A stretch of DNA of 64,000 bases from Promethearchaeota archaeon (GCA_019057865.1 JAHLWP010000016.1:17511-81510), one strand, 5' to 3'. Counted from the first letter of the stretch, positions 40,390 through 50,717 are shown. Numbers and translations: made by a program. The notes: a model not told the origin generated them from the sequence alone.

Positions 40390-40764
40390 TTAAATTACTG
40401 CTATTGCATCAATTTCAATTAGTGCAGTTGGTAGTGGACAAACTGCTTCTATAGTGCTTCGGGTGGGGAATTTTTCTGATACTCCATTCTGTTCAAAAAA
40501 ATCTTTATAAACTTCATTCATTTCCTTAAAATCATCCATATTTTTAAGATATACTCCAATTTTAACTAGGCTTCTAACATTTGCCCCTGCAGCCTTTAGA
40601 ACTTTTTTAACCTTTTCAAGAGCACTTAAAGTCTGTTCTTTTATGTTCTTGGCCTTTTGATCAGGTACTTGCCCCGATATGAAGATTAGATTACCTGCTT
40701 TTAGACCAAGACTATAAGGACCTGCTTTCGGAGCTCCTGTGTCAATTATCTCAATATCTACCAT
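40390..40764 (-). CDS. ridA: RidA (YjgF/UK114) enamine/imine deaminase
   Basis: 124 residues. Removes reactive 2-aminoacrylate-type imines. The catalytic Arg lies in FPTRSTIEAV, and the family pattern GPYSLGLKAGNLIFISGQVP and LPTALIEIDAIAVI is complete. ATG start with AAGG upstream. Monocistronic and divergent from the glycogen synthase gene. Confidence 0.95.
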   Translation of the reverse strand: MVDIEIIDTGAPKAGPYSLGLKAGNLIFISGQVPDQKAKNIKEQTLSALEKVKKVLKAAGANVRSLVKIGVYLKNMDDFKEMNEVYKDFFEQNGVSEKFPTRSTIEAVCPLPTALIEIDAIAVI

Positions 40765-40833
40765 CTTATTTACAACCTTAAATTGCTTATATTTAAATTT
40801 AGTAATTAATATAAGTAATAATTAAAATTATAG

Positions 40834-40967
40834 TTAAGTTTTAATAAGAAAATTAAGATAAAATAATTTTAATTCAACTTATATGAGAAAATAGTATAAC
40901 TCTGTAACATCAAATTTTTTTGTCGCAATTGTATCATACAAATGTATTTTTAATTAAGTTTTAATAA
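40834..40967. promoter_or_regulatory. divergent promoter region with repeated TTAAGTTTTAATAA and palindrome
   Basis: The 294-base ridA/glycogen-synthase gap contains TTAAGTTTTAATAA twice (40834 and 40954, exactly 120 bases apart) and an odd palindrome TTGTAT-C-ATACAA (40929-40941). In AT-rich DNA the direct repeat is only weak evidence; the palindrome could be an operator. Confidence 0.3.
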
Positions 40968-41058
40968 AAACATTTTTTTAAAGACTTAAACCTATTTATT
41001 TTTAAATGACCTAATTTTAAAATTAATTTTTGACTAGTAACTGCGTTCTAGAAAAGTA

Positions 41059-42861
41059 TTGAGTGCTTTGATCGAAAAAAAAGATAAAATTTGGATATAT
41101 ACTTTTGAATATTCAGGAATCGCAAAGATGGGGGGTCTTGGAGAAGTACCCGCAAACCAAGCTAAGCACTTAAAGGATAAATATGATATTACTGTTTTTA
41201 TTCCCTCTCATGGTCAAATTGATCGTTTAAAAATTATTAATACATGGGAGAGATTACCGCTTAAATGTACTGGAAAAATTAATCTCCAATTTTTCGGAAA
41301 TGATGAAGCTAAAGGGAATTATAATATCTCTTTTTATAGGTTTATAATAAATAATGTTAATGTGTTTTTGTTAACAGGTGAAAACTCATTTACAAAAAGA
41401 TTTTTAGACGATAAGGATATCTATAACCCTGATACGATAAATGTAAAAATTTGCCTTTTTAGCCTTGGAATCCGCTGTTTAATTGACTTTTTAATTGAAA
41501 ACAGAAAAGAAGATTTACCAGATGTTATTCACTTACATGATTATCATGTGGTATTTCCATATATCGGAGTTAAGCAAAGATTAATTATAAATGGATTAGA
41601 TGTACCATCAATAATTACTATACATTTATTAACTTGGCCAAGGTATCCTATTGATTTTTATAGAGCTTGTGGTATCAGTAAGATTCCAATTAAGATACTT
41701 CTAAAAGAAGGGTTTAAATCATTTACAATAGATGAAATATTTTCTCTCTGTTCAGATTCAAGTTTGCAACAACCCCCCTCGGTTGAAAAAATAGGAGCTG
41801 TGATTTGTGATCTCGTTACTACAGTTAGTCAATCCTATTTAAAGTCAGATATTATACCTTATTGTGGTAAGGACTTAATAGATTTTAAGTCTGATTTTAT
41901 TTGGGATGGATGTGATTGGGAATATTTTGAGATATATCGAAATGTACTTCAATCTTTCGGAAAAGAAATTAAAGAATTATTGAATATTCCGCTACAAAAT
42001 GAAATATCCCATACTCATTTAAAGGAATATTTATTAAAGTATAAAATTGGGCATTTAAGTCAGAGTCCATTAATAAATTCAACTAAAGTACTCTCTGCAA
42101 TTAATGAAATTTCCAATGGAAATCCTTTTATAAGGAATGGCACAATTAAACCATTTTCTGAATCAGGACCTTTAGTAATCACAACAGGCAGAATTTCTCC
42201 TCAGAAAGGGTTTGAAACTATATTTGAAGCAATTCCAGAAGTCCTTAAAGTTATTCCAAATATTAAACTTTTATTCCTTATTTTACCCACTGATTATAGC
42301 TTAAATGAAATAATACAATATGCTAAATTTGTAAAAAAATATCCAAACAACATTAGAATAATATTTGGTGTAGCTTCAGAAATATATTATTTAGCACATA
42401 TCGCTTCAGATGTATATTGTGCTTTATCTCGATGGGAACCATTTGGTATTAACGCCTTAGAAGCGATGGCATCAAAAATCCCAATAATTGCTACTCAAGT
42501 AGGAGGATTTCAAGAAACAATCATAGATATGATAAAATACCCAGAAATCGGCACGGGCATTTTAATTGAAAAAGAAAATCCTTCTCAATTTTCAAATGCT
42601 TTAATTTCTCTCCTTAAATTAGCAGAACTTTCAGAGAAAATTAAAAACTCAGGATCAATTTATGAAACAGAAACCTTTAAAATTGTAAATCAGATTCCTG
42701 ATGAAATAATTAAATCTCGAGTCTTATTAGATGCTAATTATTATAATAAGATTAGAGAGAATTGTTATAAAAGAGTAAAAAATAATTTTAGATGGGAAAT
42801 TGTATCTAAGAAATTAGTGGAGCTTTATGAAAGAATAAAAAACCCACATACAGTACATTAA
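41059..42861 (+). CDS. glycogen/starch synthase-like glycosyltransferase (GT5)
   Basis: 600 residues. The GT5 N-terminal motif appears as KMGGLGEVPA (nucleotide-sugar binding), HLHDYH follows, and the C-terminal GT-B half has TGRISPQKGFETI and SRWEPFGINALEAMA with the catalytic E-x7-E. An insertion around residues 290-370 makes it longer than bacterial GlgA (~480). The start is TTG. Followed 17 bases later by an MFS transporter gene. Glycogen synthesis in the cytosol is the likely role. Confidence 0.87.
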   Translation: MSALIEKKDKIWIYTFEYSGIAKMGGLGEVPANQAKHLKDKYDITVFIPSHGQIDRLKIINTWERLPLKCTGKINLQFFGNDEAKGNYNISFYRFIINNVNVFLLTGENSFTKRFLDDKDIYNPDTINVKICLFSLGIRCLIDFLIENRKEDLPDVIHLHDYHVVFPYIGVKQRLIINGLDVPSIITIHLLTWPRYPIDFYRACGISKIPIKILLKEGFKSFTIDEIFSLCSDSSLQQPPSVEKIGAVICDLVTTVSQSYLKSDIIPYCGKDLIDFKSDFIWDGCDWEYFEIYRNVLQSFGKEIKELLNIPLQNEISHTHLKEYLLKYKIGHLSQSPLINSTKVLSAINEISNGNPFIRNGTIKPFSESGPLVITTGRISPQKGFETIFEAIPEVLKVIPNIKLLFLILPTDYSLNEIIQYAKFVKKYPNNIRIIFGVASEIYYLAHIASDVYCALSRWEPFGINALEAMASKIPIIATQVGGFQETIIDMIKYPEIGTGILIEKENPSQFSNALISLLKLAELSEKIKNSGSIYETETFKIVNQIPDEIIKSRVLLDANYYNKIRENCYKRVKNNFRWEIVSKKLVELYERIKNPHTVH

Positions 42862-42878
42862 ATAAAAGGCGTAATTAA

Positions 42879-44093
42879 GTGATAATATCAAGAAAATCAA
42901 CAATTCTTATTTTAATTTCTGTTTTTATTATTAATACTGCAGCTATAATAGTTTATACTTATCTACCTAAATATTTATTGGATTTGGGCACAGAAAGACC
43001 ATTAATGCAACTTATAATCACAATTTTTCCTCTAACTGCTTTTATTTTCCCTCCATTATATGGATATCTCTCAGATAAAACTCAGAATAGATTTGTATTT
43101 ATAGTATTCGGTACGATTGGTATTAATTTTAGTTATTTCTTTTTATTCTTAACTCAAGATTTAATATTAATAGTTATTGTGCTATTTTTTTTTGGTTTTT
43201 TTATGGCATCATCAAATTTGTTTATGACACTGTTTGCTGAGTTAGTAGAAGATGATAAAACTCTCATTTCTTATTTTAACGCTATAGTAGTGGCGGGTTG
43301 GTTCGTTGGAGCTCAATCTGGAGGTATTTTAATTGATATTTATGAAATAGAGAATATAATGTTATTTACATTATTAATTTCTTTACCTACTATAATTTTT
43401 GTCGCTTTTATAAGGGAAAATAGGTCTTTGATATTAGAAAGGTATAATAATAAGGTGGAAAAAAATCCTAATGACTTAATTTTAAATGATCCTGAAGAAT
43501 ATAATCCAATTTCTCAATCAATCTATTATGGTTTATTTTTTAGAAATTTTAGTATTAAACCAATTATGCCTATACTTGCCATAATTATGGCTTTTCATTT
43601 AAGTAGTGATACTGAGATTGGGTTTTTGATCGGAATAAATTTTTTATTGCAAATTTTTCAGATGTTGTTAATAGGACAGTTAATTTCCATTAAAAATATT
43701 AAATCTTTCATGATTATTGGTTATTTTTTTAGCGCCATTACAGTTTTCGGATACATAATATCAACCAACTTTTGGAGTTATTTATTTTTCCAATTTTTTG
43801 TTTCTTTCAGTTATTCCATGCATTGGGCAGCGACTATTACATATATAGCTCAAAATACTATACCTAAAAATAAAGGTAGATATATGGGATATGCGAATAC
43901 TAGCGTTTTTTCAGGAAGTTTCGCAGGAGGACTTTTATTCAGTTTATTATTATTGTCATTTAATTCAGATTATTATATTGCTATGTCTTTTATGATAGTA
44001 TTTCCACTAATTTCTACTTTTATAATTTTTTTGAAATTTAAGCCAAGCAAAATAATAACTAAGAATTCCAAAAAGGATATAATCTCTGACTGA
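42879..44093 (+). CDS. MFS transporter
   Basis: 404 residues with 12 predicted spans. The first-half motif PPLYGYLSDKTQNR is the MFS loop 2-3 signature; a hydrophilic central loop (residues ~185-215) divides the halves. Start GTG with AAGG about 9 bases upstream, directly downstream of glycogen synthase, which suggests sugar transport. Overlaps the convergent helicase gene by 35 bases. Confidence 0.78.
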   Translation: MIISRKSTILILISVFIINTAAIIVYTYLPKYLLDLGTERPLMQLIITIFPLTAFIFPPLYGYLSDKTQNRFVFIVFGTIGINFSYFFLFLTQDLILIVIVLFFFGFFMASSNLFMTLFAELVEDDKTLISYFNAIVVAGWFVGAQSGGILIDIYEIENIMLFTLLISLPTIIFVAFIRENRSLILERYNNKVEKNPNDLILNDPEEYNPISQSIYYGLFFRNFSIKPIMPILAIIMAFHLSSDTEIGFLIGINFLLQIFQMLLIGQLISIKNIKSFMIIGYFFSAITVFGYIISTNFWSYLFFQFFVSFSYSMHWAATITYIAQNTIPKNKGRYMGYANTSVFSGSFAGGLLFSLLLLSFNSDYYIAMSFMIVFPLISTFIIFLKFKPSKIITKNSKKDIISD

Positions 44094-46029
44094 TTGCATT
44101 TTTTTTATCCGGAACTAATTCTAATTCTTTTTTTACCCATTCAGAGATCCATTGATATTTATTTTTAAATCTGCTATCCATAAAAATTAAGCTTCCTTTA
44201 TCAGTTAGTCTTCTTATTGGACGTCCTGAAGCTTGATTAGCCCTTTGAATCGCAGGATAGAGATAAGCAAAATTCCATCCTTGTTTATTAAAAACTTTAT
44301 TATAATACTCAATTTTCGCTTCTACCCGTGGAGTTGGTAAGTGATAAGGGAATCCTGCGATTACAACAGAATTCATAAAATCCCCAGGATAATCTTCTCC
44401 TTCAGAATTCCTACCACCACAAACACCTAGTAATACAGCACCATTATTAGGTGGCTGGGACATAGATTTAAAATCTTCAACCATAATAGCATTTTCTGAT
44501 GCAGATAAGCCTGATTCTTCAAAAAATAGCTTTTTATTGTTCTTTTTTACTATTAATTCTAAACCATTTGAAACTAAGCCTTTTAAAATTTTATAAGAAG
44601 CACAAAAAATACCTGAATTTGCTGGAGTGCAATATAGAACCTCATCTATTTTTTCATTCATCTTCTTAAACATAGCTGGATTTCTATTGTCATTTTTAGT
44701 ATTAACGCCTTCAATGATAAATGCTTTAATATTTTCTTTTTTAAAAGGGGAATCAGCTATGATTCCTTTATAACTTTTTCCACTCTCATTTAACCCGATT
44801 AAATAGTTATATACATAAGGATTAGCTGTCCCAGACAGGTTTAAACAAGTGTATACATTTCTTAGGATTGGAATAGTAATCTCCCTTGGATCTAACGCCA
44901 CAATTTCAAGCGATATTGATCTTTTACCCTTCTTCTCCTTTAAATTATAACAAAAAAAATAGCTATCTAAGAGATAGGTTTTTAACCATTTTAGCCAAAA
45001 TTCTGCTAAAGATCCAACAAAATCTCTTGAAATGTCACCATTTGCTATTTTCTCTTCATGAATCGATAAACTGAAACCATAAAGATCTTTTATAAAATTT
45101 TTAAATTCAATTAGATCTCTAAATCCTAATTTTTTATAAATTACTTCTAAGAAAATATCTGGTTTTACTTCTTGTTCTTCCCCCTTGAAGTATTCTTTTT
45201 TATTTTTTAATAGATTCATTAAAATTTTAATAAAACTCTGCATAAGAATGGGGGATCTGTACATTTCTAAATCTTTTAAGCATAATCTTAAGGAATAAGG
45301 TGAAATTTTTTCTGAATTTACATCTGTAGCTGTGTCAATTAAATTATGACATTCATCAATGACTAAAATAAATTTATGAAGTTCTTGATCAATAAATTTT
45401 AAGAAAGTTTCTCGAATAAAAGGATTAAAAATCCATTGATAATTGCATATTATGATTTTCATCTCTTTAAGTAGGAATTTACTAAGAAAATAAGGGCAAA
45501 GCTTCTCATCTTTGCAGAATTTTATGAGATCTTCTGCATCAACAGGTTTATTGAACAAATCTGGAGCTAATAATACAGGGGTATCTACTCTATCTTTTTT
45601 TTTCAGTAAATTTAAAAAATGAATACAATTATTATTTTTTCTTAAATCATTACATACTGACATTGATTCCCTTGGATTTAATTTTAAAGATAACAAGGTT
45701 TTATTTAAGCACATCTCGTTTCTTCCTCTAATTGAGAGACCATTTAATTTTATTTTTGTATTATTTTTTTTTAAAAGTTGAAAGATCTTGTTTAATTCTT
45801 TTATTATTCTTGTATTTTGAGAGTGTGTTCTACAGGTATAAATAATCTTTAAGTCTTTCTCGTAAGCTAAAGGAAGAAGTCCACTTAAAGCAATTATTGT
45901 CTTTCCAGTACCATTGGGAGAAACTAACAAAATATTTTTCTTCGATTTCGAATTTAATTCAATCTGCTTGATAATTTTTTCTTGTTCTTCTCTAAATTGT
46001 CTGTAAGGAAAAAAAGTTTGATAATCTAT
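44059..46029 (-). CDS. XPD/Rad3-like Fe-S DNA helicase, apparent ATA start
   Basis: Superfamily 2 5'-3' helicase. Motif I SPNGTGKT, four Cys for a 4Fe-4S cluster (NEMCLNK, SVCNDL, NNNCIHF, KLCPYF), DEAH as VIDECHNL, and motif VI QASGRPIRR are present. Without upstream extension the frame begins at TTG 45930, right at motif I. Extending it adds DYQTFFPYRQFREEQEKII, the expected XPD N-terminus, but no ATG/GTG/TTG exists before an in-frame TAA. ATA at 46029 stands 7 bases after GGTG and is the best start (656 aa). The C-terminus overlaps the MFS gene. Confidence 0.85.
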   Translation of the reverse strand: MDYQTFFPYRQFREEQEKIIKQIELNSKSKKNILLVSPNGTGKTIIALSGLLPLAYEKDLKIIYTCRTHSQNTRIIKELNKIFQLLKKNNTKIKLNGLSIRGRNEMCLNKTLLSLKLNPRESMSVCNDLRKNNNCIHFLNLLKKKDRVDTPVLLAPDLFNKPVDAEDLIKFCKDEKLCPYFLSKFLLKEMKIIICNYQWIFNPFIRETFLKFIDQELHKFILVIDECHNLIDTATDVNSEKISPYSLRLCLKDLEMYRSPILMQSFIKILMNLLKNKKEYFKGEEQEVKPDIFLEVIYKKLGFRDLIEFKNFIKDLYGFSLSIHEEKIANGDISRDFVGSLAEFWLKWLKTYLLDSYFFCYNLKEKKGKRSISLEIVALDPREITIPILRNVYTCLNLSGTANPYVYNYLIGLNESGKSYKGIIADSPFKKENIKAFIIEGVNTKNDNRNPAMFKKMNEKIDEVLYCTPANSGIFCASYKILKGLVSNGLELIVKKNNKKLFFEESGLSASENAIMVEDFKSMSQPPNNGAVLLGVCGGRNSEGEDYPGDFMNSVVIAGFPYHLPTPRVEAKIEYYNKVFNKQGWNFAYLYPAIQRANQASGRPIRRLTDKGSLIFMDSRFKNKYQWISEWVKKELELVPDKKNAISQRLYPFWNS

Positions 46030-46036
46030 GTTTATA

Positions 46037-46040
46037 CACC
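46037..46040 (-). promoter_or_regulatory. Shine-Dalgarno GGTG 7 bases before the ATA start of the XPD-like helicase
   Basis: TTTTGGTG followed by TATAAAC and then ATA GAT TAT on the minus strand. Same geometry as rpl21e. It supports initiation at 46029 and not at the downstream TTG. Confidence 0.5.
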
Positions 46041-46135
46041 AAAAGTGGGATAAAAATTAACTTAAAAAAATATTTTTTTAAAAGTTTATATTAGTATAGG
46101 GTATAAAAATTTATTTATTAAAGTATAAGTTTAAC

Positions 46136-47572
46136 TCAATCACGTAATTTCGGTTTTCTAGCAGCAAGGACCGCATCAAGGCGTTTTATAGGCGTATTAT
46201 TTGGGGCATTTTTTAAAAGATCGGGGCTATTTTGAGCTTCTTCATAAACTTTTTCCATTACTTCAATAAAGTAATCGAGTGAAGTTTTTGACTCGGTTTC
46301 TGTAGGTTCTATCATTATCGCCCCATTGACTATGAGTGGAAAATAAATAGTGGGAGCATATAATCCATAGTCTAGAATACGTTTAGCAATATCTTCCGTA
46401 GTAATATCATTTGGCAAGTTCTTATCTGATAGAACAAATTCATGTTGACAAATTCTATCATATGGTAGATTATATTTCTTTTTTAGTAAAATTCTCAAGT
46501 AATTTGCGTTTAGAACTGCCATTTGACCAACTCGCTTTAAACCTTCAGCACCTAACGCTAAGATATAAGCATAAGCTCGAATTATGACCCCAAAATTCCC
46601 CCAAAACGCTTTAATTCTACCAATTGAATTATCATTATTTTCTCTATAATTAACTACCTTTTCAGGAGAAATTATGTATGGTTTTGGAAGATAAGGGATA
46701 AGCTTTTTTATTACCCCAATTGGACCAGATCCTGGGCCTCCACCGCCATGAGGAGTAGAAAATGTTTTATGTAAGTTTAAATGTACTATATCAAATCCCA
46801 TGTCTCCAGGACGGCAGATTCCCAGCATTGGATTTAAATTTGCTCCATCATAATAACATAATCCTCCATTATCGTGTACTATTCGAGTAATATCTTTAAT
46901 CTGTCTGTCAAAAACACCTAGTGTGTTTGGATTTGTTAACATTATACCTGCTACATCACCCTCTTTCATAGCAAATTCTAAATGATCAAGAGGTATTTCA
47001 CCTTCTCTATTTGATTGTAATTCTACAATCGAGAAACCTGCCATTTTGGCAGATGCTGGGTTTGTACCATGTGCAGAATCAGGAACTATTATTTTATCTT
47101 TTTTCATGTTTTTATCTTCAAAATATTTCTTAATAATTAGCAATCCTGTTAATTCACCATGAGCACCAGCAGCGGGTTGAAATGTAAATCCGTCCATACC
47201 GGTAATTTCTTCTAATGCTTTTGAAAATTCAAACATTAATTCAAGACAACCTTGATTTTCATCTTGAAGAGGGTGAATTTGTGAAAATTTAGGAATACGA
47301 GCTACTATTTCATTAATTTTAGGATTATATTTCATTGTGCATGAGCCTAAAGGATAAAAACCATCATCAACTCCATAATTCTTTTTACTCAAATCTATAT
47401 AATGGCGAACTATTTCTACTTCAGGTATATCTGGAAGTGGTAAATCAATCCTTTGAAATGATTTTGGAATTATATCTTGTAGTTCTTCTTCTTCAATATC
47501 CATTTTTGGAGTAAAATTTTTTTGAGCATTACCGCTACTTTTATCAAATATTAAAGTAATATTAGATGTCAT
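46136..47572 (-). CDS. gcvPB: glycine dehydrogenase (decarboxylating) subunit 2
   Basis: 478 residues. The PLP half of the two-subunit P-protein: the PLP lysine lies in NLHKTFSTPHGGGGPGSG, and DSAHGTNPASA is also typical. It decarboxylates glycine and passes aminomethyl to lipoyl-H protein. ATG start, 2 bases after gcvPA; last gene of the gcvT-gcvH-gcvPA-gcvPB operon. Confidence 0.97.
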   Translation of the reverse strand: MTSNITLIFDKSSGNAQKNFTPKMDIEEEELQDIIPKSFQRIDLPLPDIPEVEIVRHYIDLSKKNYGVDDGFYPLGSCTMKYNPKINEIVARIPKFSQIHPLQDENQGCLELMFEFSKALEEITGMDGFTFQPAAGAHGELTGLLIIKKYFEDKNMKKDKIIVPDSAHGTNPASAKMAGFSIVELQSNREGEIPLDHLEFAMKEGDVAGIMLTNPNTLGVFDRQIKDITRIVHDNGGLCYYDGANLNPMLGICRPGDMGFDIVHLNLHKTFSTPHGGGGPGSGPIGVIKKLIPYLPKPYIISPEKVVNYRENNDNSIGRIKAFWGNFGVIIRAYAYILALGAEGLKRVGQMAVLNANYLRILLKKKYNLPYDRICQHEFVLSDKNLPNDITTEDIAKRILDYGLYAPTIYFPLIVNGAIMIEPTETESKTSLDYFIEVMEKVYEEAQNSPDLLKNAPNNTPIKRLDAVLAARKPKLRD

Positions 47573-47574
47573 TA

Positions 47575-48915
47575 TTAGTTTCCCTCCATTTGTTGTTCTG
47601 AAGTGGATTGAGCAATTTGAATAAATTTATCGATTGATGATCTCCTATTCATTTCAGTAACACACACCAGTGCCACATCTTTCATATTAGTGTAGTATTT
47701 TGAAACACGTAGAGGAGGTAAAATATTGTTTTCCTTACATTTCTCAATAAAGTCATCAATATTTGGACATCTCACCAGGAATTCATTATAGGTTGGTTTT
47801 TTGTTTAATATTTTATAACCCGGGATTAAACTCAATTTTTTTTTAACATAATGAGCCTTTTGAAAATTTTGTAAAGCGATGTCCTTTAATCCTGTTTTTC
47901 CTATAGATAGAAGATATACTAATGCTGATAAAGAACATAATGCCTGATTAGTACAAATGTTTGAACTTGCCTTTTCTCTTCGAATGTGCTGTTCACGGGC
48001 TTGCAGAGTTAATATAAATCCTATTCCGTCTCCATTAATTTCTTTTGTCTTTCCAACCAATCGACCCGGCATTTTCCTTAAATATTTTTGCTTGGCAGTA
48101 AAAATTCCTAAACTTGGTCCACCAAATGAAGGACTTATTCCAAATGATTGCCCTTCTGCTACAAATATATCTATATCCGTTAACCCAGGTGGAATCAAAA
48201 TCCCTAAGCAAGTAGGATCTGTCATTGCTTGAATTAATAAACATTCTGGTATTTTATCTTTAACAATTTTAGCTATTTTAGTAGTATCTTCAATATCACC
48301 AAAAAAATTTGGACTTTGAAATAAAACAGCTGCAGTATTTTCATTTAGCTCATTTTCAAGCATATCTTCGGATATTACTTTAAAGTTTATATTTTGACCC
48401 CAACAATATGTCTTAACAACTTCTATGTATTCAGGATGAATGCCTTCTAGTAAAATTATTGAATTTTTCCGTAAAATATTAGTTGCCATAATAGCAGCTT
48501 CAGCAAGCGCTGTCGATCCATCATACATACTTGCGTTTGCAATATCCATCTGAGTGAGTTGAGAAATAATTGTTTGATATTCATAAATAGCTTGTAAGTA
48601 TCCTTGACTAGCTTCTGCTTGATATGGTGTATATGAAGTATAGAATTCTGAGCGGCTTATTATAAAATCTACTAATGAAGGAATATAGTGATAATAACAA
48701 CCTGCTCCTAGGAAAGAACTTGAATGTAATTTATTTTTATTCGCTAACTTTTCTAGTTCATGAAAAAGATCTGGTTCGGATAAACCTGAAGGTAAGTTTA
48801 ATTTATCTAAATGCAATTCTTGAGGAATATCTTTAAATAAATCGCCTAAATCATTGATACCGATTACATTTAACATTTCATGAACATTTTTTTCATCATG
48901 AGGTACAAAATCCAT
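47575..48915 (-). CDS. gcvPA: glycine dehydrogenase (decarboxylating) subunit 1
   Basis: About 446 residues. The ATG at 48915 (AAGGTG six bases upstream) is preferred over a GTG three codons earlier. Family marks: FLGAGCYYHYIPSLV, YTPYQAEASQGYLQAIYEYQT and ASMYDGSTALAEAA. Forms the alpha2beta2 P-protein with GcvPB. Split P-protein is usual in archaea and Gram-positive bacteria. Confidence 0.96.
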   Translation of the reverse strand: MDFVPHDEKNVHEMLNVIGINDLGDLFKDIPQELHLDKLNLPSGLSEPDLFHELEKLANKNKLHSSSFLGAGCYYHYIPSLVDFIISRSEFYTSYTPYQAEASQGYLQAIYEYQTIISQLTQMDIANASMYDGSTALAEAAIMATNILRKNSIILLEGIHPEYIEVVKTYCWGQNINFKVISEDMLENELNENTAAVLFQSPNFFGDIEDTTKIAKIVKDKIPECLLIQAMTDPTCLGILIPPGLTDIDIFVAEGQSFGISPSFGGPSLGIFTAKQKYLRKMPGRLVGKTKEINGDGIGFILTLQAREQHIRREKASSNICTNQALCSLSALVYLLSIGKTGLKDIALQNFQKAHYVKKKLSLIPGYKILNKKPTYNEFLVRCPNIDDFIEKCKENNILPPLRVSKYYTNMKDVALVCVTEMNRRSSIDKFIQIAQSTSEQQMEGN

Positions 48916-48987
48916 ACTAAACACCTTACTTTATTCAATAAATTGATACAAATAGATATTTTAATTTAAAAAATAAGTAAAAAAACA

Positions 48988-49383
48988 TTAATGATCCTCT
49001 TTTTCGACCAATTCTTTGTATTGTTCGACATTTAGAAGATCTTTAAATTCATCATCATGATTAATTTTAATTTTTACCATCCAACCTTCTCCATAAGGGG
49101 AAGCATTTACAAGTTCAGGAGCATCAGCAAGATTTTCATTAATTTCAATAACTTCTCCAGATAAGGGCATTATAAAATCTCCCACAGCTTTGACTGACTC
49201 TATCTCTCCAGCATTACTTCCCTTTTCAAAAACCATTCCGATATCTGGGAGTTCTACAAAAACAATATCGCCTAACTGGTATTGAGCATAATCAGTGATC
49301 CCAACTATAGCTTCTTCATCGTCAATTTTTACCCATTCATGAGTAGAAGTATATTTTAAATTGTCAGGAAATTTATAATCCAT
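48988..49383 (-). CDS. gcvH: glycine cleavage system H protein
   Basis: 131 residues from the ATG at 49383 (an in-frame GTG at 49392 adds three). The lipoyl-lysine is in EIESVKAVGDFIMPLSG, preceded by LKYTSTHEWV at the N-terminus. It shuttles the aminomethyl group between the P, T and L proteins. No dihydrolipoyl dehydrogenase or lipoate ligase gene lies in the window. Confidence 0.97.
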   Translation of the reverse strand: MDYKFPDNLKYTSTHEWVKIDDEEAIVGITDYAQYQLGDIVFVELPDIGMVFEKGSNAGEIESVKAVGDFIMPLSGEVIEINENLADAPELVNASPYGEGWMVKIKINHDDEFKDLLNVEQYKELVEKEDH

Positions 49384-49418
49384 AATTTTCACTAATTTTT
49401 TAGAATATTAATTATTTT

Positions 49419-50516
49419 TTACACATTTCGGTAAAATGGTGTAGATACTATTTTTCCTTTAAGTAATTTATTACGTACTTCAATTTCTATTTCAGTTCCC
49501 ACTTCACTTAATTCTTTTTTAACTAATCCAAGGCCAATAGTTTTTTTAAGTGTTGGTGAGTATCCTCCTGATGTGACGTAACCAATCTGGTTATTATCCT
49601 TAAATATTCTGTAATTCTCTCTAATAATCCCTTTATCTAACAAATTAAGCCCAACAATATTACGATCTGTTCCTTGAGATTTTTGTTTCATTAAAACTTC
49701 TTTACCAATATAATCTATTCCCTCCTTCGGTTTCGCTAACCAACTAAGTCCTGCCTCGATAGCTGTTATTGAATCACTAATTTCATGACCATATAAAGAA
49801 TAACAAGCCTCTAATCTTAATGAATCTCTTGCTCCTAAACCAGCTGGGGAAGCTCCTGTTTCTAGCAAATTATGCCAAACATCCTCTGCAAAACGGTTTT
49901 CAAAAGATATTTCAACACCTTTCTCCCCAGTGTATCCTGTCCTTGCTAGAAATATGGGTTTGTTATTTAATTCACAATTAGCAAAATAAAATCTTTTAAC
50001 ATTTGAAAGATCGACGTTTACCAACGGTTGGAGCATTTCATCTGCTTTTAAACCTTGAAATGCTAATCGAGCTCGCTTATTAGAAAGATTAGTAATTTTT
50101 ACATCATGATTTCCAATATGACTAGTTAACCATTCAAGGTCTTTTTGGATGTTTCCTGCATTTACTATCATTCTAAATCTTTCAGGGGATTCTTCATAAT
50201 AAACAAGATCGTCTACCACTGTTCCATTCTCATAGCACATAATAGAGTATTGCCCTTTAGAAGGTTCAAGTAAATTTAAATCATTAATCATAATATATTG
50301 AAGAAAAGGTATTACATCTTTTCCCTCAAGAAGAAATTCACCCATATGAGAAATGTCAAACACTCCAGCTGTCGTACGAACTGCCTCATGCTCTTTTATT
50401 ATACTCTCATATTGAACTGGCATTTTAAATCCAGCAAAATCAACCATTCGAGCACCAATCTTTACATGAGTCTCGTAAAGCGGTGTTTTTTTAAAGTTGA
50501 GATTTTCCTCGCTCAT
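49419..50516 (-). CDS. gcvT: aminomethyltransferase (glycine cleavage T protein)
   Basis: 365 residues. Transfers the methylene group to tetrahydrofolate (or an archaeal pterin) and releases ammonia. ARMVDFAGFKMPVQYESI, the catalytic-Asp region VFDISHMGEF and ARTGYTGEKGVEI are present, plus the C-terminal GCV_T_C barrel. ATG start; first gene of the operon. Confidence 0.96.
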   Translation of the reverse strand: MSEENLNFKKTPLYETHVKIGARMVDFAGFKMPVQYESIIKEHEAVRTTAGVFDISHMGEFLLEGKDVIPFLQYIMINDLNLLEPSKGQYSIMCYENGTVVDDLVYYEESPERFRMIVNAGNIQKDLEWLTSHIGNHDVKITNLSNKRARLAFQGLKADEMLQPLVNVDLSNVKRFYFANCELNNKPIFLARTGYTGEKGVEISFENRFAEDVWHNLLETGASPAGLGARDSLRLEACYSLYGHEISDSITAIEAGLSWLAKPKEGIDYIGKEVLMKQKSQGTDRNIVGLNLLDKGIIRENYRIFKDNNQIGYVTSGGYSPTLKKTIGLGLVKKELSEVGTEIEIEVRNKLLKGKIVSTPFYRNV

Positions 50517-50717
50517 AACCTCTACATCATTTTACTATTATTAATGTGTTAGATTTATATGTGGAATAAAATTATATGCCTAATTTAAATTTTTAGGGTA
50601 TAAACTATGAATTAGTTTCTACATTCTAATTAAAAAGGTTAGCAAAACAAAAATTTTACGAAATAAATATTAATAGAACCAAAAAAGTTTAATTATCCAA
50701 CTAATTTTTATTTAAAA

